Part shown: piece by piece, positions 60,124 to 64,000 of the stretch
How positions within the stretch are numbered: position 1 is the first letter of the stretch
Layout of the letters: each line of letters begins with the position of its first letter
DNA from: Aporrectodea caliginosa
Taxonomy: Eukaryota; Annelida; Clitellata; Crassiclitellata; Lumbricidae
DNA length: 64,000 nucleotides
Reading direction: 5' to 3'
Assembly (NCBI GenBank): GCA_020284085.1
Contig: JACEVL010001161.1
Coordinates: forward strand, 1,200,344 to 1,264,343
The notes under the pieces: generated by a model
Databases searched by the model: none
The model's input: the letters and a program-made list of their open reading frames with translations, nothing else
What the model was told of the DNA's origin: nothing
Translations under genes and position numbers: made by a program

Positions 60124-62424
60124 ATGAATATTCATGTGTGCTTTTCTTGAATATGCATATGGCAGAATGAGCGAGACGGACTTCATGCAGTTCAGTGAGT
60201 TGGACAATCACGACGATTTCTATTCGACGGACGAAGGAAGAATCCACGTTCAGGATCAACGAGGGCTTTACGTCGTCTACAGCTCAGCCATCGAAGACCT
60301 CAAGTAGATCATCCACACAATCACTCTCGCTATAATTATATGCACACGAATCGACAGAAAAGGGAGCAGAAATATCTCTCATTTAACAGTCTAGCATGCT
60401 AACCACTACACTATCTAGCTCCCCGTATTGTATACGAAGGACAGACACTAATTTAGTGCCTTTGTAATTGTAATCTGACATTTATAGAGCGCCTCTTCAA
60501 GTGGCGCTCAATGGCGCTCCAGACCCAAACCAGTGAAATTAATGTTGAATAGTACAGATTAAAGGCGCTTGCGAAACTGGAAGGGACAAACTGTAGTAAT
60601 TAGAGTTTGACCTGCGCTCTCGTACTTTGGTAAGCTGTAAAAGTTTCGACCCCACCAACGCTTTCTCGACAACTAAGTCACTGTCCACTCTGGAATACTT
60701 CTACTAATTCCTAAAACGCAGTTTGTTTCGAATGATTAGATATACCTGCGTGAAGAGCGCGTTTGACAAATGTTTTGCCATTTTAACTGCCTTGATGCAT
60801 ACGCACATTATAGGTCTACATACACACATACATACATGCATGCTTACTTATTTGCCTACATCCATACAACGGAACCTTACAGAACGTCATTTCACTGTCC
60901 TATTGACACAGGTCTGCTTGAAACCAGAACTGAACAAGCCACCGTCGGTGACTATTTGAAAATGTAATTTCATATGAGATAGAGTTCATATTTCTTGTGT
61001 TTTTCATTTCATCGACCAGTTTTCATGTTCTTTAGGAATCTGGAAAGCGATTTGTTGTTGGTGGCGACGCATTTCCTCGAGAAAGATCGCAGTCTGCGAT
61101 TTGCGTCGAAAGTGAAGCGCTCCAACACCAATCGCCAGGTTAGCGAAAGTCAGAACGCGACAGACCGATCGAGCGCTCGTCTTGGATTAGCGCAAGGCTC
61201 TGTAGTTTTGTGTGAAAGAAGTGCTTCCTATTGTAGATCTACAGTACTTAGATCTAATCATAATTTTGAGATTTCTACAATGCCCAGAAAAGGGAGCAGA
61301 AATCTCGAACCTGGCAGGGATTTGAACTCCGACCTCTCAATTAACAGTCTAGCATGCTGACCACTACAATATCTAGCTCCCCGTATTGTATACGAGGGAG
61401 AGACGCTAATTTAGTTTCTTTTAAGTGCCATCGAAAGCGCTTCACATCTGACCATCAAACTCCTATAAAGAGATGCGGCTTAGATGAGGGAGAGAGTGTA
61501 CGCTGACCTAACGAAACAGTAGACACAGTCTATGTAATGCTGTTATTACTAATGATCAGTTTTACAACGTGTTTCGTTGATGTCTGTTGATATGAAATGC
61601 AGGCAGATGGATCGGTTGGGGAGTTTCAGATCAACGGATATGGACATCAGGAGATCGATCGTTTTGGAATTCTACTCGATCTGTGGACGAACGAAGCGGC
61701 ATTCCTCGACGCCAAGAAAGAGGTTCTCTTGGCCAACTATTCCTCTTTCTCTCTCTCGATAATTTCCTAGCGACGTAGTTTTATAACTATGGTAATTAAT
61801 CGAGATGCTGTTTAGAAATTAGTTTACAATGTAATCGAAACTTTGTAATTGTAAAGCAAAGGTGATATTTGAATGTCAGGTCGAAAACGATCACAGGCGG
61901 TAGAACTGGTGGTTTAGAATCACACAGCTGTTAAACTGATAAAATACAAACCGATTTGGGTAATGAATTAATTTATTAATATTTCATAGTATGCACCAGG
62001 AAGGCATTAGATTAGACTAGAGTAGATTAGATGCAGCTTTTCTTACGTTTGATTAGATTAGATTAAATACTGCCCTTCTGTCTCATGAGAGTGACCCTTG
62101 GAATTTCATATATGTTAAGAGCGCCATCGATTGATGCCTAGTACATTTTTATAATGATGGTGCAATAGATGTACTACTGTTATTATGATTACTGGATTAA
62201 TTGAGACTTGTTTTGGATTGCAGCTGTTGGATTGTTTCATGGAGTCCTATTGCCACGTCTTCGACCGTGACGAGAGGAGACGCCTCGCTCAGTGCGTGAC
62301 GAACGTCATGCATCGACGACCACGCTTTGACTTTCAATCGAATTACTTCGTTAAGTCCTATCGACTGGAATGCGAATGCCTTCAGATCGAAACGAAACTC
62401 ATCAGATCCATTCTCGACAATCAG
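44714..62424 (+). CDS. CCDC162: CCDC162-like protein (DUF4549-type N-terminus), 19 exons in window, 3' end not reached
   Basis: Exons joining in one frame (827 codons): 44714-44850, 45786-45858, 46176-46286, 46786-46910, 47740-47926, 48205-48270, 49014-49194, 49882-49994, 50861-50986, 51468-51692, 52117-52265, 53078-53220, 53717-53823, 54627-54724, 55059-55136, 60166-60303, 61036-61138, 61603-61722 and 62224-62424. The start MEDFPYEVG leads into a short coiled coil ([17 protein letters not shown]). Then come [39 protein letters not shown] and [18 protein letters not shown]. Later stretches include [17 protein letters not shown] and [20 protein letters not shown]. From memory of the family this resembles animal CCDC162; its biochemical role is unknown. 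The last exon ends at a good donor (CAG|GTCAGT), so more exons lie to the right. All introns are GT-AG except GC-AG after 55136. Several introns hold SINEs, satellites and DNA transposons. Confidence 0.75.
46470..46630 (-). repeat. LINE-like 3' tail (antisense) in a CCDC162-like intron
   Basis: It is the reverse of the tail at 5980-6150 and 12790-12915: GTAATTAGTGACTTCTATTG, then CACAAGGCATCAACC and GGTGCACCAAAACCAA. Confidence 0.65.
47080..47343. repeat. ATTACCATTATC-type simple repeat
   Basis: Imperfect hexamer/dodecamer array of ATTACC and ATTATC in the CCDC162-like intron. Confidence 0.9.
48340..48496. mobile_element. Short hAT-type MITE, 157 bp, in a CCDC162-like intron
   Basis: Ends CATAGGCGTAGCTA (left) and CAGGAGCGTAGCCA (right, reversed) are imperfect inverted repeats, backed by GAGGAGGCA inside each end. 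The flanking octamer GTCGACAG is identical on both sides (48332-48339 and 48497-48504). There is no coding capacity. Confidence 0.88.
48585..48860 (+). repeat. tRNA-derived SINE
   Basis: Around 48635-48705 a tRNA-like head can be read (TACTGGTAAGATGCTTGG, then box-B-like GGGTTCGACTCC). It lacks a proper acceptor stem and is followed by a non-tRNA body, so it is a SINE rather than a tRNA gene. Confidence 0.6.
49540..49685 (+). repeat. tRNA-derived SINE copy
   Basis: Box-B-like GGGTTCAATCC at about 49566, then 'CTCCTCCTCTGAGGCGGTGACTGAGTAGGGGACC' and 'GCTCAGCGCCATCGATTGATGCTTAG', matching 58868-59045. Confidence 0.7.
50030..50215 (+). repeat. Dispersed repeat, paired with 32620-32760
   Basis: It shares CAATGAACTGATCGGGTGAG, GAATGGGTGCCACGTCATT and AATCTCTTAAATAAGCCAGC with the other copy. 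It lies in a CCDC162-like intron. Confidence 0.6.
51060..51315. repeat. GATTTGATTTGAGATTTG-rich degenerate repeat
   Basis: Irregular array of 'GATTTGATTT(G)AGATTT' units in a CCDC162-like intron, right after exon 50861-50986. Confidence 0.7.
51325..51440 (+). repeat. SINE copy ending just upstream of an exon acceptor
   Basis: Contains GAGACGGTTACTGTGTAGGA, ACTCACAATTGCTCAGCGCC and the TAGTGGCGTTTAATAAATTAA tail. The tail ends within about 30 bp of the acceptor TATATTAG at 51467. Confidence 0.7.
51693..51800 (+). repeat. SINE-like repeat starting at an exon's 5' splice site
   Basis: The repeat tail GTAATCGTAATCGTAAACTC begins exactly where exon 51468-51692 ends, so it forms the donor GAG|GTAATC. 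It continues with 'CTAAAGCTAAGCGCAGGGCACC' and 'ATGAGCGCTGTATCTTGTCAGAGG', as in the copies at 33385 and 35925. Confidence 0.8.
51805..52020. repeat. (AT)n-rich microsatellite with ATATGCAT units
   Basis: Long alternating AT tracts are interrupted by GCATAT and TTATATGTGC motifs. It lies in the intron before exon 52117-52265. Confidence 0.95.
52453..52774. repeat. (GGAT)n microsatellite
   Basis: Tetranucleotide array, degenerate at first and pure from about 52645 to 52774. It gives false WMDG/IHPS frames on the two strands. Confidence 0.97.
53890..54035. repeat. Degenerate TACTTACCTATGTGCC repeat
   Basis: Units of 16 bp or multiples, the same unit as the cleaner array at 54446-54596. Confidence 0.65.
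54040..54420 (-). repeat. LINE-derived 3' fragment (antisense)
   Basis: The minus strand reads [19 protein letters not shown], like the FAxxGPxLWNxLP end of CR1/L2-type reverse transcriptases and the copy at 37300-37660, then the 'TATAGCGCCACT' terminus. It separates the two 16-bp arrays. Confidence 0.65.
54446..54596. repeat. 16-bp tandem repeat CTACTTACCTATGTGC
   Basis: About nine units, some with point changes, in a CCDC162-like intron. Confidence 0.9.
54935..55020 (-). repeat. Dispersed SINE-like repeat copy
   Basis: Opposite-strand copy: AAGCTGGTGGCCTGCGAGCG, TTTCGAGTGGCGCTTTAGAAG and a GATTACGATGACG tail. It ends about 40 bp before exon 55059-55136. Confidence 0.75.
55142..55430. repeat. 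(ATTC)n-rich degenerate microsatellite
   Basis: ATTCATTC and AATCAATTCATT units start six bases after the GC donor of the CCDC162-like exon ending at 55136. Confidence 0.85.
55740..55960. repeat. GGGAGG-rich purine tract
   Basis: Strongly strand-asymmetric G/A-rich sequence. Polar frames on both strands are by-products. Confidence 0.8.
56653..58469. mobile_element. hAT element, 1817 bp, hosting a second hAT
   Basis: Left end CAGGGCCGCATTAAGG and right end reversed CAGGGCCGTATTAAGG. The identical octamer ACCCCGGT lies on both sides (56645-56652 and 58470-58477). Both ends carry a CACCGGGCCCGCA block close inside. No intact transposase frame is seen; the interior from 57290 to 58430 is AT-rich and full of stops. 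It sits in the long intron of the CCDC162-like gene. Confidence 0.93.
56903..57275 (+). mobile_element. Internally deleted hAT element nested in the larger hAT
   Basis: Inverted ends of 16 bp (CAGGGGTCTCCAAAGT on both sides) are flanked by the perfect octamer GCCTAATG (56895-56902 and 57276-57283). Inside, a plus frame (about 56979-57230) encodes a zinc-finger-like [18 protein letters not shown] followed by RRHYESKH. This is the N-terminal finger typical of the hAT transposases that also gave rise to GTF2IRD2-, EPM2AIP1- and FAM200-type host proteins. The catalytic domain is missing, so the copy is not autonomous. Confidence 0.92.
58483..58782. mobile_element. Possible MITE with GGCGCCCGCA ends, 300 bp
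   Basis: Left GGCGCCCGCAGATA and right reversed GGCGCCCGCACATA form inverted ends, each followed by GGGGCAA blocks. No convincing target duplication was found, so the superfamily is open. It begins 6 bp beyond the target duplication of the 1817-bp hAT. Confidence 0.6.
58868..59045 (+). repeat. tRNA-derived SINE, best copy in the window
   Basis: The head reads GGGTAGCCGATTAGTTAGAG (box-A-like), then a box-B-like GGGCGATTCC, then GAGACGTTTACTGTGTAGGG, GCTCAGCGCCATCGATTGAT, and the tail GCTTAATAAATGCATAATAA. Copies occur near 7925, 25000, 37780, 49540 and 51325. Confidence 0.75.
59185..59280 (+). repeat. Dispersed repeat, relative of 5245-5360
   Basis: Shares GTGGTAGTGCCAGTCCAAGC and GGAGGGGGCGACGCTG, ending GTGTCGTAATACA. 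Confidence 0.6.
59880..60060. repeat. Probable degenerate LINE/SINE-tail fragment
   Basis: The text 'GAGGCAGACTGTTCCAAGACTTGGGG...AAAGCACGGTCTCCGAAACC' resembles the conserved 'TTCCA...GG...GAAAGC' run of other LINE tails here (36170-36240). The assignment is tentative. Confidence 0.35.
60350..60470 (-). repeat. tRNA-derived SINE copy (deleted head)
   Basis: Shares AAAAGGGAGCAGAAAT and TAACAGTCTAGCATGCTAACC through CCCCGTATTGTATACGA with 61265-61420, but lacks the box-B-like segment. Confidence 0.75.
60470..60640. repeat. Dispersed repeat, relative of 37250-37390
   Basis: Both copies run AATTGTAATCTGACATTTAT, then GTGGCGCTC, AGTTAAATT/AGTGAAATT, GTACAGATT/TTACAGACTT and GAAAGGGACAAACTG. This is the LINE-tail terminus listed at 37255-37660, in the same orientation. 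Confidence 0.65.
61265..61420 (-). repeat. tRNA-derived SINE
   Basis: On the minus strand: GGGGAGCTAGATATTGTAGT, GTCAGCATGCTAGACTGTTA, then box-B-like GGAGTTCAAATCCC. The resemblance to a tRNA is clear, but the 3' acceptor stem does not close and the body continues, so it is a SINE. Confidence 0.75.
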
Positions 62425-63419
62425 GTCAGTCAATCATGATTTCAATCTAGGTGACAATTTCATTGGTTTGGGTTGTCACCATAATGTTCTAGTATATTGT
62501 TTGCAACTGCAGTAATGTCTTAGTACTGCCTTCTAGGCTACCTATTTTAAGACCAAAACCTCATTTATTTACCCGCTAAGGCTTCTTATCCAATTCACCG
62601 CCCACTCCAATAAGTAAAGTGACTTTTGAGGGTTCAGTGTCTGCCTATCGAAGTCCCGAGCATAGGTCGAAATCTAAGTAAGTTTAGTACTTTGAAGAAA
62701 GTTATGGTAAGATGAAAAGAGGAAAGGTGAAGTATATAAAGTTAAGGTAAGGATTGGTAAAAATACGATAAGGCAGTTGGTTAAAACGGATGGTTCAAAA
62801 GCCGAATGTGGTCATGCATGAAAGACGACAGTTGACAGTGGTTTTAATGTAGACGCAGTTTAACTGTTTAATAATAATAATAATATAATAATAATCTTTT
62901 CTTTATTAAGCGCCTGACAAACGCACTGCGCTGTACATTTACATGTTATGCAATTTAAATCTTAATTACTAACAGAACAGACAGCCTGCAATACACGGCG
63001 CTAATAGCAGCCTACAAAGCATATCCGCCCTACGGGGCTCGAACTCGATACCTCTCGCTCTCCATGCCAGCGTGTTATCCAATGCGCTATCGGGCTAGTC
63101 TATCGAAACAGGAACACTTTCTCATGTATATTCTCTCGTCATGAAACTTTTCTGTCATATTTGTGTAGGCCTAACGAACCTGATTCTGTATACATCATTA
63201 TGCTTTAAAACGCCACTTTTTAACCTAACTTTTAAGTAATTATTTTTCCAAACTTTGTAAACTGTTGATAAAACATAAGTAACCGAATACATTAGAAGAG
63301 TTCGTTACAGTTTAAGACTTTCTAAACACTATTGCTACAATCCATCTATTTAAAGATACAATCATTAGTTGTCTCAGCCGAAGACCTCGACTCTCTTCAG
63401 TCTAGCAAACATAATATAA
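62425..63419. other. Stretch beyond the last visible CCDC162-like exon
   Basis: No further exon is visible. Positions 62866-63105 hold a SINE. The rest is AT-rich. Confidence 0.4.
62866..63105 (-). repeat. tRNA-derived SINE with TAA-rich tail
   Basis: Minus strand: GACTAGCCCGATAGCGCATT (box A region), GGATAACACGCTGGCATGGA, then box-B-like GAGTTCGAGCCCC. The body ends in a (TTA)n tail at about 62866-62896. Confidence 0.75.
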
Positions 63420-63882
63420 GGGGCCGTCCATAAATGACGTCACGCAATTTTGGCCGATTTTTAACCCCCCCTCCCCTCGTCACACTTCGTCACAAAAAGT
63501 AACACCCCCTCTGAAAATGACGTCACAAAGCTCTGACCCCCCTAAAACCAAATTTCCATGGCGAAGCAAAATGCTCCTTCATGGAACAAATAGGGAAAGC
63601 ATGAATATTTTAAAATCTAACGGTGATCAAATATTGAAATAATTAGAAAATTATTAATAATGGTGCCCGTATACATTAAAATAATTAAACAAATAATGGA
63701 AATTTAATCCTCAAAATTAGTGCTGTTATTAATAAAATTAAATTGTTGTTAATTGTTAAATTTAATAACATAGACCTGGTGTGACGTCACACTTCTCAGA
63801 CCCCACCCCCATGTCACACATCGTCATAAATTTCCGACCCCACTCCCCCCCTAGGTGCGTGACGTCATATATGGACGGCCCC
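63420..63882. mobile_element. PIF/Harbinger-like MITE, 463 bp, copy 2
   Basis: Inverted ends start GGGGCCGTCCATAAATGACG (left) and GGGGCCGTCCATATATGACG (right, reversed). They are flanked by TAA (63417-63419 and 63883-63885). The internal layout, with CCCC-rich blocks and GTCACA repeats inside both ends, matches copy 1 at 43004-43457. The terminal TACGTCAC of copy 1 is TGACGTCAC here. Confidence 0.9.
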
Positions 63883-63900
63883 TAAAACACCTTTTCAAAT

Positions 63901-64000
63901 CTACTCATACCGGTGTACTAAAACGATAACAACCAAGATGTAGATGACTCCGATAATTCCGATGACGATGCCAGCGATCGATAGACCGTAGGAAGCCTTT
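63901..64000 (-). CDS. C-terminal exon of a membrane protein (partial)
   Basis: The minus strand enters from the window edge with KASYGLS and runs through a strongly hydrophobic IAGIVIGIIGVIYILVVIVL segment, ending VHRYE and TAG at 63901-63903 (32 codons visible). This is a single transmembrane helix with a very short polar tail. The AxxYGLSIAGIVIG pattern is reminiscent of the second helix of CD225/dispanin (IFITM-like) proteins, but 32 residues are too few to assign. The rest of the gene lies outside the window. Confidence 0.65.
   Translation of the reverse strand, partial: KASYGLSIAGIVIGIIGVIYILVVIVLVHRYE

Noticed and set aside
62990..63100. tRNA gene candidates here and at 48640, 58870, 61280
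   Set aside because: Box A/B-like motifs are present, but the acceptor stems do not close and the sequences recur with SINE bodies or tails.

Overview
This window is eukaryotic, from an intron-rich, AT-rich, repeat-laden animal genome. Short GC-richer exons with GT/AG junctions keep frame across kilobase introns, and the gene set is metazoan (ALAS with animal-type heme regulatory motifs, a C1-RA-SARAH RASSF protein, a CCDC162-like protein). The transposon mix (hAT, PIF/Harbinger-like MITEs, CR1/L2-type LINEs, tRNA-derived SINEs) and the invertebrate character suggest a marine invertebrate. I cannot name the species. No CRISPR array, operon, rRNA or standalone tRNA gene was seen.

Layout. 1-6.6 kb: repeats, including a hAT MITE with a perfect 8-bp target duplication. 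6.6-11.0 kb, minus strand: a complete 7-exon RASSF1/5-like gene. 13.76-14.73 kb, minus: a single-exon glutathionyl-hydroquinone reductase, unusual beside such intron-rich neighbours. 15.7-17.7 kb: a transposon nest and a LINE 3' fragment. 20.0-30.8 kb, minus: a complete 5-aminolevulinate synthase gene that I assemble from 11 coding exons (600 aa). Its first 10 coding bases lie 4.2 kb upstream, and one GC-AG intron falls just before the PLP lysine. 31-39 kb: repeats, including a hAT element, a MITE inside a LINE tail and a 33-bp minisatellite. 39.5-41.96 kb, minus: a 5'-truncated LINE with a long uninterrupted endonuclease-reverse transcriptase frame. 42.7-43.5 kb: a THAP-finger relic and a Harbinger-like MITE. 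44.7-62.4 kb, plus: a 19-exon gene running off the recognisable region, resembling CCDC162. 63.4-63.9 kb: a second copy of the Harbinger-like MITE. 63.9-64.0 kb, minus: the last exon of a small membrane protein.

The genes do not form a pathway: heme synthesis, Ras/Hippo-type scaffolding, quinone/thiol chemistry and a probable ciliary or uncharacterised protein simply neighbour one another. The most unusual material is the dense set of DNA transposons whose ends and target duplications can be read exactly, a hAT nested in a hAT, two GC-AG introns, a 5' splice site supplied by a repeat tail, and the intronless hydroquinone reductase. I did not find a convincing new multi-gene system.
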